A stretch of DNA of 64,000 nt, taken from contig OMYJ01000001.1 in the NCBI GenBank assembly GCA_900315245.1, positions 248,001 through 312,000 of the forward strand. Reading direction: 5' to 3'. The translations under genes were made by a program, and so were the position numbers. Positions 17,044-24,799 of the stretch are shown piece by piece (the first letter of the stretch is position 1; each line of letters opens with the position of its first letter). Below the pieces are notes generated by a model that worked only from the letters and a program-made list of their open reading frames with translations, was not told the DNA's origin and did no database searches. The DNA comes from an uncultured Bacteroidales bacterium (GTDB lineage: Bacteria; Bacteroidota; Bacteroidia; Bacteroidales; WCHB1-69).

Positions 17044-18645
17044 ATGAATTTAGATTTAGGGTCATTTGCTTATGGTGGCATAGTCTTAAGCGGTGGAAAC
17101 ACTCCATCATGGGGCACCTCTTTAGGTCAATCTCAGCCAGATTATAAATTTACAAATCCTGGGGCAGATAATATACTGATAGGTATGATGTATTGTGCAA
17201 TACCTTTACAATGCATAAGTTTACCATTAGGGAAGGGCGGGAGAATTTATACTGCCTCTGATACATCGGAGTGTCAACTTGCTTCTTTTTTTAAGCAAGT
17301 ATACATAAATGAGACCAGAATAGATTATCCATTTTTGATGGTTCTTATCCGAGAAGAGTCTACAAGTCACACAGGACGTAGAACTATAAAATATTCTGAT
17401 AAGATTGCATACAACGATGGTATTAACCAATACAATAATCAAGAATTTATAAAACAAGCACGAGTGAAACTTGGATTAGCAGAGGATGCGTGTTGGTTCG
17501 TTTATAGTCTTGAAATTAAGAATCAAGACGAGTTGCACATGTATGCCATTGTTGTGGATGCGAATAATTCTGTTGATTATCCAGATTCTCAAACAAGGCG
17601 AAAAAAATGGTTAGATTTGCTTGGAGATGATGTAAAGATATTTCATAAGACGAGTAACTATGTTTTTGATGGCGATGAACCTCTCCAACAAATCTTCTAT
17701 GGTGCCCCAGGCACAGGCAAAAGCCACGAAGTAAAGAAACTGACAGGAGAATGGATAAGCGAGGTCGAAGAAAGAGACTTGCCAAATGTTTTCCGTATGA
17801 CTTTCCATCCTGATACGGATTATGCTTCTTTCGTGGGATGTTATAAGCCCACCATGAAACCGACATCCAAAGAGGAAAAGACGTTAACAGGAAAAGATGA
17901 AGAAATAGTATATGAATTTGTTCCTCAAGTTTTTACCGATGCGTACGTTTATGCGTATAATAACCCCGACCAACCGACCTATTTGGTCATTGAAGAAATC
18001 AACCGTGGTAACTGCGCACAGATATTTGGAGATCTGTTCCAACTGTTGGACAGAAAAGGAGGCGTTTCTGAATACAAAATTAAAGCAGACAAGGATTTGG
18101 CACAATATCTTAGGGAAAAATTAGGGGCAGACTCCGAAGGCATCCAAGACGGGAAACTCTGTTTGCCAGCAAACCTGCACATCCTTGCCACTATGAACAC
18201 CTCCGACCAAAGCCTGTTCCCTATGGACAGTGCTTTCAAACGCCGTTGGGAATGGGAATACGTGCCCATCAACTATGATACAAGCATCAAATCGGGTGAG
18301 TTTGAAATTACCATTGGCAAAGAAACAGACGAAAGAAAATATTCGTGGGTTGGCTTCATTGAGAAAGTGAACGAGAAGATTTTCGACCTTACCCAAAGCG
18401 AAGACAAGCAAATGGGCAATTTCTTCATCAAACAATCCATTGATGAAAAAGGGTTCAAGAGCAAAGTGATGTTCTATCTATGGTACGAAGTGCTGCGTGA
18501 CGAGACGGAAAACAACAAGTATTTCTTCTACAAGAAAACAATCGTTGAAGGTAAGGAAGTGTCGAGCAGATTCACATTTAAAGACCTATACGGAGATAAA
18601 GCGACAGAGACATTGCAGCAGTTCATGGAATATTTGGGAGTTTAA
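17044..18645 (+). CDS. McrB-like AAA+ restriction motor
   Basis: The AAA+ core has Walker A FYGAPGTGKS (G220-S227), Walker B with signature YLVIEEINRGNCAQIFGDLFQLLDR (E317, E318, N320), and sensor-type ATMNTSDQSLFPMDSAFKRRW (N385). This is the McrB arrangement that couples nucleotide hydrolysis to an McrC-type nuclease. In McrB itself the nucleotide is GTP. Residues 1-215 form an unrelated N-terminal region, expected to be the target-recognition part. That half is clearly more AT-rich than the core. The nuclease gene overlaps its stop codon by one base. Confidence 0.92.
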   Translation: MNLDLGSFAYGGIVLSGGNTPSWGTSLGQSQPDYKFTNPGADNILIGMMYCAIPLQCISLPLGKGGRIYTASDTSECQLASFFKQVYINETRIDYPFLMVLIREESTSHTGRRTIKYSDKIAYNDGINQYNNQEFIKQARVKLGLAEDACWFVYSLEIKNQDELHMYAIVVDANNSVDYPDSQTRRKKWLDLLGDDVKIFHKTSNYVFDGDEPLQQIFYGAPGTGKSHEVKKLTGEWISEVEERDLPNVFRMTFHPDTDYASFVGCYKPTMKPTSKEEKTLTGKDEEIVYEFVPQVFTDAYVYAYNNPDQPTYLVIEEINRGNCAQIFGDLFQLLDRKGGVSEYKIKADKDLAQYLREKLGADSEGIQDGKLCLPANLHILATMNTSDQSLFPMDSAFKRRWEWEYVPINYDTSIKSGEFEITIGKETDERKYSWVGFIEKVNEKIFDLTQSEDKQMGNFFIKQSIDEKGFKSKVMFYLWYEVLRDETENNKYFFYKKTIVEGKEVSSRFTFKDLYGDKATETLQQFMEYLGV

Positions 18646-20864
18646 TGAAAATCCTCATAGAGCAATACGGCTATGCAAAGGACAGGTTGAGTGCCATTCT
18701 CGACCCGCACTATTTCACGGAACTGCGTGACGGGAAAGCCAAGATACCCTACGTAGGTTATTTCCTGTCGCACAAGATTCCGGACATGGTGTTTATCCTG
18801 CCGAAAGTGTTCATCATCGATGGCAAAGCCTTTGGCGAATACGATCCGGAAGACATTATCGACTTCGACAACCTCAAGCCGGAGCATAAAGCCAATGTGT
18901 TCAGTCTCTCCGTATGGATATACCGCGCTATCAAACTCTATTTCCAACGCAAAGATAAGATAGGAGAGGAATCGGAGATATTGCAGAACGTAGTTTCTCA
19001 TCAAGGTCCGAGAAGCGAGACAATGATAGATATTGTGCTTTCCCTGCTGAAGTTTGACAAAGAGCACAAGAACTTGTTTGCCTTTATCACCCGCCTCAAA
19101 CACTCTGGACAAAACAAAATCCATTGGCAGAAAACAATCTCCCAGACACAGGCACTCATCCAGAACGGTATTCCCATATACCTCCAACCACACACCAAAC
19201 AGAAAGACATCAACTTTGACGAAGAACTGATTGTGCTGTTTTACTCAGTACTGAACTACCTCGCTCAGGAATTTAAGTTCAACGTCCGTCCGGCATTCGG
19301 TTACGACTTGCTCAAACCCGAGACCATCCAATCTATGATAGACAGTGGGAAAGGCGTTCGTGTACTCCGTCAAAACCGGCGCAAGTATTTCACGGACGAA
19401 ATGGTACAGTTGTGGAACCTGCTCTTTACCTTCTTCGAACAATCCCAGTATGTCCAAAGCAAAGACAATGACGATGAACAGGCTATGCTGGTTCGCGAGT
19501 TCAACCTTGTCTTTGAAGATATGATTGACTCGCTCATTGGCGATAGCGACATACGCGGAGGACTGAAAGAACAAAAAGACGGAAAGATAATTGACCATAT
19601 CTACCGCGATAATGCGCTGATAGAAGACAAGAAACAAATCTATTTCATTGGTGACAGCAAATATTACAAGGATGACAACGACATCGGTCCGAATTCTATC
19701 TACAAGCAGTTCACATACGCCAAGAATGTCATCCAATACAATATTGATTTCTTCAACAGCAGGCCTCAAGAGTTCGAGGCGGAGAACCTGCAATATCGGG
19801 ACAACACTACCGAAGGCTACAACATCACCCCGAACTTCTTTATTCGAGGTCACCTGCAAGCCGACCAGTTGAATAACTATAGCGACGCCAACTTGCAAAT
19901 AGTCCCGATTGAAGGTAAGAGTTATCGAACCTCGTATCATTTTGAAAACCGTCTCTTCGACCGTAATACGCTCATTCTCCAAACATACAACATCAATTTC
20001 CTATTTGTGCTGGCGTGCTATGTGCAAGGTGCAGGGGAACGCACACAAGAAATCAGAAGTGCTTTTCGGGAAAACATCAAAGTTGTACTCAAAAATCAAT
20101 ATAAGTTCTATGCCATGACCCCTCGCGAAAGCATCAATGCCGAGGAGTTCTTGAAAGAAAACTTCCAACAATTGCTAGGGAAAGTGTTTGCGCCCTATAA
20201 TATTGATGGGCCTCAAGAATATTATTCATTGGCTTTGGATAATGATAAAAATTACAACGATGAAAATGATTTGGTGTTAGCTTTAATAGAGACCGGTTTC
20301 TATTACAAAGAATGCTCTTTGGGAACTGACCCAAGAACAATTTTGGAACCAGTTAATCACTCAGCGGCAACCGCAGTAACGCCTTCGCTTCTCACTATTC
20401 ATCATATCCAACGCTATCCCAACAGTCATTTTCTTATTGGCTGTTACCATTCCGATGAACAGTTGGCTTGGATTATGGGCAAGAACGACAAGGGAACGAA
20501 CTTATACAACGTCAGACTGAAACGTCGTGGAGAAGAAGCTCGTGAAGGAACATTGCCACCAACTTATCTCGCAGGTTTAGACGTGAAATTTGTGGTTTTG
20601 TATAGAGATGGTGAAGAAAACAAAAATGAATATAGAGTTTTCCATGTCCATCATCATGCAACAATGACTGAAGAACGCATGCGCCAAGCTTTGTATCCAA
20701 ATCCTGAAGGTAATTATTTCTGTTTTGTATTCGATGAGGAAGTACAGCTATCACAAAGAATCAACCTAATAGATGTTATTGCTTCCGCTAAGAAGCGACC
20801 TGATTATGTCGCGGGAATGCCGATTTTCGAATCAGGAGAAGAATTAATGAATTATGTGAAATAG
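18645..20864 (+). CDS. LlaJI/McrC-like restriction endonuclease with C-terminal extension
   Basis: The first 505 or so residues resemble McrC-type and LlaJI-family nucleases that work with a McrB-like motor. The nuclease site is D317 (IIDHIYRD) and D337-x-K339 (FIGDSKYYKDD), a PD-(D/E)XK pattern. From about residue 510 to 739 there is an extra domain (LTIHHIQRYPNSHFLIGCYHSDEQ...FCFVFDEEVQLS) that I do not recognise, encoded by much more AT-rich DNA. In LlaJI systems a McrB-like and a nuclease subunit act with two C5-methyltransferases; here one C5 and one amino-methyltransferase are linked. The ATG overlaps the upstream stop. Confidence 0.88.
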   Translation: MKILIEQYGYAKDRLSAILDPHYFTELRDGKAKIPYVGYFLSHKIPDMVFILPKVFIIDGKAFGEYDPEDIIDFDNLKPEHKANVFSLSVWIYRAIKLYFQRKDKIGEESEILQNVVSHQGPRSETMIDIVLSLLKFDKEHKNLFAFITRLKHSGQNKIHWQKTISQTQALIQNGIPIYLQPHTKQKDINFDEELIVLFYSVLNYLAQEFKFNVRPAFGYDLLKPETIQSMIDSGKGVRVLRQNRRKYFTDEMVQLWNLLFTFFEQSQYVQSKDNDDEQAMLVREFNLVFEDMIDSLIGDSDIRGGLKEQKDGKIIDHIYRDNALIEDKKQIYFIGDSKYYKDDNDIGPNSIYKQFTYAKNVIQYNIDFFNSRPQEFEAENLQYRDNTTEGYNITPNFFIRGHLQADQLNNYSDANLQIVPIEGKSYRTSYHFENRLFDRNTLILQTYNINFLFVLACYVQGAGERTQEIRSAFRENIKVVLKNQYKFYAMTPRESINAEEFLKENFQQLLGKVFAPYNIDGPQEYYSLALDNDKNYNDENDLVLALIETGFYYKECSLGTDPRTILEPVNHSAATAVTPSLLTIHHIQRYPNSHFLIGCYHSDEQLAWIMGKNDKGTNLYNVRLKRRGEEAREGTLPPTYLAGLDVKFVVLYRDGEENKNEYRVFHVHHHATMTEERMRQALYPNPEGNYFCFVFDEEVQLSQRINLIDVIASAKKRPDYVAGMPIFESGEELMNYVK

Positions 20865-20875
20865 TACCGAAACCT

Positions 20876-21142
20876 ATGCCCCACACCCTCTACAAAACCC
20901 AAGGCACCTGCTCGCAGTTCATCGATGTAACCGTCGATGACGAGGGCGTTATTCAGCAGGTCTTCTTTTATGGCGGATGCGACGGAAACCTCCAGGGCAT
21001 CTGCCGGCTGGTCGTCGGACAGAAAATCGACGATGTCATCCAAAAACTCAACGGCATCCGCTGCGGAGGCAAGCCCACCTCCTGCCCCGACCAGCTCTGC
21101 CGCGCACTGGAATCGCTGAAGCAGTCCGCACAAGAAAAATAA
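20876..21142 (+). CDS. TSCPD domain protein (TIGR03905-like)
   Basis: This small 88-residue protein carries the name-giving TSCPDQLCRAL motif near the C-terminus. Its N-terminal half is YKTQGTCSQFIDVTVDDEGVIQQVFFYGGCDGNLQGICRLVVGQ, as in the stand-alone TSCPD family. Three or four conserved cysteines could bind metal. The biochemical role of the free-standing family is unknown; related domains occur at the end of B12-dependent ribonucleotide reductases. GC content returns to the host level here, which marks the right edge of the restriction-modification run. Confidence 0.9.
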   Translation: MPHTLYKTQGTCSQFIDVTVDDEGVIQQVFFYGGCDGNLQGICRLVVGQKIDDVIQKLNGIRCGGKPTSCPDQLCRALESLKQSAQEK

Positions 21143-21151
21143 CACCCCCTG

Positions 21152-22060
21152 ATGCCCTCCTCTTCCATAAAACGGAATCTCTCGGTCGCGCTGTTCCTCA
21201 CGCTGATGGTGGTTGTGGCGGATGTTTCGGGACAAAGCGAGGTCATCTTCCCCGAGGCGGCGGCGCTGTGCGTCGGACTCTGGCTGATGCCCAAGGCGGT
21301 GTGGAACGTGCGAGGGTGGCAAATCCCCCTCTACCTGACGGCCGCGGCCACCATCGGGCTGGCCCTCAACCTGCTGCTGCCCGCCGGCTTCGAAATCCGC
21401 TTTGCGCTGGCCTTCGTCATCGTGATGGGACTGCTGCGGTTGGTGCGGTGCAATATGTACCCCACCGTTTCGGCGGCTATGCTGCCCGTGCTGGTGGGGA
21501 CTACCTCGTGGCTCTATCCCGCCTGCGTGCTGGTGATTTCGGTGCTGCTGGCCCTCGGCAGAGGCTGGCTCCGACAAGAGGAACGTACGGAATACCACCC
21601 CTTCGGAGGACTCCAGCTGGTTCTGCTCACGGCCTCCGTGTGCCTCCCCCTGGCCGTCACCCTCTGCCTCCCCTATCCCACCCTCCGTTTTCTCGCAGTG
21701 CCTCCTCTGATGGTCACTATGATCGAGTTCTCCAACCGCCGCAGCGGCTTCCGCGAACGCCCGTGGACCATCTGGGCGCTCATCATCGCCGCCGCCGGCT
21801 TGGGCACCCTCACTTGTCTGCTGCTCCATCATCGGTGGGGCCTTCCGCTGGCATTGGGCACGTTCGTGACAGTGCTTCTTATGCTTCTGCTGTTCCGCCG
21901 GTTCAAACCCTTCGCCCCGGCTTTGGCCATCGCCATTGTGCCGGCGTTGCTGCCCTGCAAGGCGCTCCCGTGGTTCCCGCTCCTGGCTGTCCTCGGCGGA
22001 GGTTGGTTCATCCTTGCCGGAATGCTGGTCCCAAAATGGATGCCGTCTGGAAAAGCATAA
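21152..22060 (+). CDS. Polytopic inner-membrane protein, unknown
   Basis: This 302-residue protein has about eight to ten hydrophobic segments and short polar loops. Features are an early conserved-looking EVIFPEAAALCVGLW and a central YHPFGGLQLVLLTASVCLP, with a pairwise repeat-like arrangement of RFLAVPPLMVTMIEFSNRR. I cannot place it in a named transporter family; an HPP-like or small-molecule permease fold is possible. It follows the TSCPD gene by 9 bp, so the two are probably co-transcribed. Confidence 0.7.
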   Translation: MPSSSIKRNLSVALFLTLMVVVADVSGQSEVIFPEAAALCVGLWLMPKAVWNVRGWQIPLYLTAAATIGLALNLLLPAGFEIRFALAFVIVMGLLRLVRCNMYPTVSAAMLPVLVGTTSWLYPACVLVISVLLALGRGWLRQEERTEYHPFGGLQLVLLTASVCLPLAVTLCLPYPTLRFLAVPPLMVTMIEFSNRRSGFRERPWTIWALIIAAAGLGTLTCLLLHHRWGLPLALGTFVTVLLMLLLFRRFKPFAPALAIAIVPALLPCKALPWFPLLAVLGGGWFILAGMLVPKWMPSGKA

Positions 22061-22065
22061 TTTTG

Positions 22066-22073
22066 TACTTTTG
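22066..22073 (+). promoter_or_regulatory. Bacteroidota -7 box for the Pmp3-like gene
   Basis: TACTTTTG followed by C lies 24 nt before the ATG at 22098. Confidence 0.65.
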
Positions 22074-22097
22074 CCGATTCAAAAAACCGAAACCTCT

Positions 22098-22253
22098 ATG
22101 TCCCTCTTCCGCGTCATCCTCTCCATCATCTTCCCGCCGCTGGCCGTCATCGACCGCGGGTGCGGGTCCATCCTCATCGTCTTCATCCTCACCTGCGCCG
22201 GATGGGTGCCGGGCGTCATCGGCGCGCTGGTTATACTGAACAAGAACGAGTGA
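22098..22253 (+). CDS. YqaE/Pmp3-family small membrane protein
   Basis: This is a 51-residue two-helix membrane protein: FRVILSIIFPPLAVIDRG, then SILIVFILTCAGWVPGVIGALVIL. The FPPLAV motif followed by a second hydrophobic helix with PG is the YqaE/Pmp3 signature. Family members are small stress-related membrane proteins. The upstream -7 box and a distance of 24 nt support the start at 22098 rather than the longer frame from 21936, which is a shadow of the upstream gene. Confidence 0.85.
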   Translation: MSLFRVILSIIFPPLAVIDRGCGSILIVFILTCAGWVPGVIGALVILNKNE

Positions 22254-22274
22254 CTGTGTCTGGCGGATTTTTTT

Positions 22275-22282
22275 TATTTTTG
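22275..22282 (+). promoter_or_regulatory. Bacteroidota -7 box for the DUF1016 nuclease gene
   Basis: TATTTTTG followed by C lies 87 nt upstream of the ATG at 22370; the leader is AT-rich. Confidence 0.6.
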
Positions 22283-22369
22283 CCGATTGTGAAGTTCTAA
22301 CACCACTTCATACAGCAACTCAAAAACAAGTAATAAGAACTGAAACAAAATCGACAAAATATTATCTGT

Positions 22370-23521
22370 ATGGAAAAATCTATCTCATTATTAGACAAAG
22401 ACTATTCTCGGTGGATTAGCGAACTAAGTTCCCGCTACCGCAGAAGCCAGATCAAAGCGGCGGTAAAAGTGAATGGGGAGATGCTACGTTTCTATTGGGA
22501 ACTGGGAAGGGACATTGTGGAGATGCACATTGAGGAGCGTTGGGGAGACAACGTCATCAAGACATTATCTATCGACTTGCAACGTGAAATCCCAGACGCC
22601 CACTGTTTTTCTCGCACCAACCTATATTACATCCGGAATTTCTATCTGCTTTATTCCCAACACACAACAATAATCCCTCAACTTGAGGGACAATTTGTCC
22701 CCCAATCTGAGGGACAAATTTTGCAGCAATCTGTTGCAATATCTGAAAGCCATTCTCAACTTATTGATAGATTCTTTGCGGACTTGTTTTCCGTACCTTG
22801 GGGACATCACAAACTTTTGATGGACAAATGCCAAAACAACCCTCAGAAGGCATTCTTTTTTGTCCACCAAACGGTACAAAACGGATGGAGCCGCAATATG
22901 CTGCTCAACTTTCTTGACACAGACCTCTATGAACGTCAAGGAAAAGCACTAACTAACTTTGAGCGCACCTTACCCAACGAATCAAGCGAACTGGCAAAAG
23001 AGCTGACAAAAGACCCTTACAACTTCGCATTTACCGGTATCACTGGGAAATATAACGAGCGTCTGCTGAAGGACAAACTTCTCAATAATATCACACAGTT
23101 TCTGGTGGAGTTGGGCACAGGTTTCGCTTACGTCGGCAAGGAATACCGCCTGCAGATAGGTGAAACGGAGAACTTCATCGACCTGCTGTTCTACAATCTG
23201 AACTTGTCGTGCTATGTGGTCATTGAAGTGAAAATCGGCAAGTTTGAGTTTGCCGATGCCGGGCAGTTGGGTGGTTATGTGGTGTCGTGCAACCATCTGC
23301 TGAGAAAAGAAGGCCGCGACAATCCAACGATAGGCCTCCTGATTTGCAAAGAAAAAGATAGCCTTGTGGCACAATATGCCTTGGAAGCCAGCAGTCAGCC
23401 ATTAGGCATTTCCGAGTACGAACTGGCCAAGCTCTATCCGGAGAAAGTGGAAGGAACCATTCCCACCATTGAAGAATTAGAACAGAAATTGGGTGAAAGA
23501 ATAAAAAATATCGAAGACTGA
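22370..23521 (+). CDS. PDDEXK nuclease domain protein, DUF1016/YhcG family
   Basis: The N-terminal DUF1016_N domain reads YRRSQIKAAVKVNGEMLRFYWELGRDIVEM and continues to FSRTNLYYIRNFYLLY. The C-terminal nuclease domain has FIDLLFYNLNLSCYVVIEVKIGKFEFADAGQLGGYV, with the D and E-x-K of a PD-(D/E)XK site. Family members are found alone or beside restriction systems, and some act in DNA-uptake or defence contexts. Between the domains, residues of about 103-123 (QLEGQFVPQSEGQILQQ) come from an imperfect internal DNA duplication. It has its own promoter and is not part of the upstream run. Confidence 0.9.
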   Translation: MEKSISLLDKDYSRWISELSSRYRRSQIKAAVKVNGEMLRFYWELGRDIVEMHIEERWGDNVIKTLSIDLQREIPDAHCFSRTNLYYIRNFYLLYSQHTTIIPQLEGQFVPQSEGQILQQSVAISESHSQLIDRFFADLFSVPWGHHKLLMDKCQNNPQKAFFFVHQTVQNGWSRNMLLNFLDTDLYERQGKALTNFERTLPNESSELAKELTKDPYNFAFTGITGKYNERLLKDKLLNNITQFLVELGTGFAYVGKEYRLQIGETENFIDLLFYNLNLSCYVVIEVKIGKFEFADAGQLGGYVVSCNHLLRKEGRDNPTIGLLICKEKDSLVAQYALEASSQPLGISEYELAKLYPEKVEGTIPTIEELEQKLGERIKNIED

Positions 23522-23531
23522 CGAATAGTTT

Positions 23532-23930
23532 ATGAAACACATCACCGTTTCCGCCGCCGTCATCCACGACTCCCAGAACCGCATCTTCGCCACCCAGCGC
23601 GGGGCCGGCGACTGGAAGGACTGGTGGGAGTTTCCCGGTGGCAAGATCGAACCCGGCGAGACCCCCGAGGAGGCCCTCCGCCGCGAAATCCGGGAGGAAC
23701 TGGACACCCGCATCACCGTCGGGGAACTGCTGCACACCATCGAGTGGGACTACCCAAAATTCCACCTTACCATGCACTGCTTCCTCTGCACCGTGGAGAG
23801 CGGCTCGCTCACCCTCCTCGAACACGAGGCCGCCCGCTGGCTCGCCCCTCACGAACTCGACAGCGTGCAATGGCTGCCCGCCGACTGGGAAGTGATAGAA
23901 ATACTGAAACAACGGTTCCAGGCAGAATGA
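23532..23930 (+). CDS. NUDIX hydrolase, MutT-like (8-oxo-dGTP diphosphatase type)
   Basis: The NUDIX box is intact: GGKIEPGETPEEALRREIREEL from about residue 38. The N-terminus KHITVSAAVIHDSQNRIFATQRG and the C-terminus EAARWLAPHELDSVQWLPAD fit the MutT group that removes oxidised dGTP from the nucleotide pool. The length of 132 residues is normal. Its TGA overlaps the ATG of the PheC-like gene (ATGA), so translation is coupled. A mismatch- and repair-related neighbour, vsr, lies 870 bp downstream. Confidence 0.92.
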   Translation: MKHITVSAAVIHDSQNRIFATQRGAGDWKDWWEFPGGKIEPGETPEEALRREIREELDTRITVGELLHTIEWDYPKFHLTMHCFLCTVESGSLTLLEHEAARWLAPHELDSVQWLPADWEVIEILKQRFQAE

Positions 23931-24793
23931 AAATGATACCGAAAAAATTAAGAACCTGGCTGCTGGCGTTTGCCACCGTCCTCATCTCCGCCGCCACGCC
24001 GTTCCTCTTCGGCGGGGCGGTAGTCCTGACCTCCTGCACCACCGAGGAGTACTCGGTCGCGCGCCCGACCATCGAACGGATCCAGCAACGGGGCAAGCTG
24101 CTCGTCGGCACCACCGGCGACTACCGTCCGCTGACCTTCCGCGAGCCTGAAACCGGCGAATACTGGGGCTTCGGCATCGAAATGGCACAGGCCATTGCCG
24201 ACAGCATAGGCGTTCCCGTGGAGTTCGTCCGGACCTCGTGGCCCACGCTGACCGCCGACGTTATGGCCGAACCCCAGACCTTCGACCTCGCCATCGGGGG
24301 CATCACCATCACCGATGCGCGATGTGCCATTATGCTGATGAGCGAGGGGTACTTGGCCAACGGCAAGACCATCCTCTGCCGGACCGAGGACACCAGCCGC
24401 TTCCGTTCGCTGGCCGACATCGACCGTCCTGACGTGCGGGTGATGGTGAACCCCGGCGGTCTGAACGAGCAGTTCGCCAACGAGCACTTCACCCACGCCA
24501 CCATCATCGTGCATCCGAACAACGAGGAAATCCCGTCGCTTATCGCCGAAGGCGAGGCCGACGTGATGATCACGGAAATCACGGAGGCGCCCTACTACGT
24601 GCAGACCGACCCTCGCTTGGCGGCACCACTTCTGAACGCCCCGTTCACCCACGGGGAAATCGGCGTGCTGATGCGCAAGGGGCAGGACGACCTGCTGGAA
24701 CTGGTGAACGGTGTCATCCGCCGGATGAAGGCCGACGGCTCGCTCCAACGGCTGTGCGAGAAATACGGACTTGTGCAAAACGCTGACAAATAA
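23927..24793 (+). CDS. Cyclohexadienyl dehydratase-like (PheC-type) periplasmic binding-fold lipoprotein
   Basis: The protein has the class 3 solute-binding fold. Its segments GKLLVGTTGDYRPLTFREPETGEYWGFGIEMA, SWPTLTADVM, LAIGGITIT, DRPDVRVMVNPGGLNEQFA and EGEADVMITE closely parallel Pseudomonas PheC as I remember it. PheC converts prephenate or arogenate to phenylpyruvate or phenylalanine in the periplasm. The N-terminus has a basic start, a hydrophobic stretch and VVLTSC, a possible lipobox. The start at 23927 gives 288 residues and overlaps the NUDIX stop. An amino-acid binding protein is the alternative, but no ABC transporter genes are adjacent. Confidence 0.75.
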   Translation: MKMIPKKLRTWLLAFATVLISAATPFLFGGAVVLTSCTTEEYSVARPTIERIQQRGKLLVGTTGDYRPLTFREPETGEYWGFGIEMAQAIADSIGVPVEFVRTSWPTLTADVMAEPQTFDLAIGGITITDARCAIMLMSEGYLANGKTILCRTEDTSRFRSLADIDRPDVRVMVNPGGLNEQFANEHFTHATIIVHPNNEEIPSLIAEGEADVMITEITEAPYYVQTDPRLAAPLLNAPFTHGEIGVLMRKGQDDLLELVNGVIRRMKADGSLQRLCEKYGLVQNADK

Positions 24794-24799
24794 CCTTCT

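Noticed and set aside
9289..20864. Integrase, tRNA or attachment sites at the edges of the restriction-modification run
   Set aside because: None could be seen; AT-richness suggests transfer, but no mobility gene or flanking direct repeat was found.
9289..20864. BREX, DISARM, Dnd or a type I system
   Set aside because: There is no PglZ, PglX, BrxC, DrmA/B, Dnd proteins or HsdS-like specificity subunit; the motor-nuclease pair is McrB/LlaJI-like.
20852..21832. Antisense frame over TSCPD and the membrane-protein gene
   Set aside because: It spans two real genes; its composition is His/Gly/Gln-rich as expected for a shadow frame of GC-rich genes.
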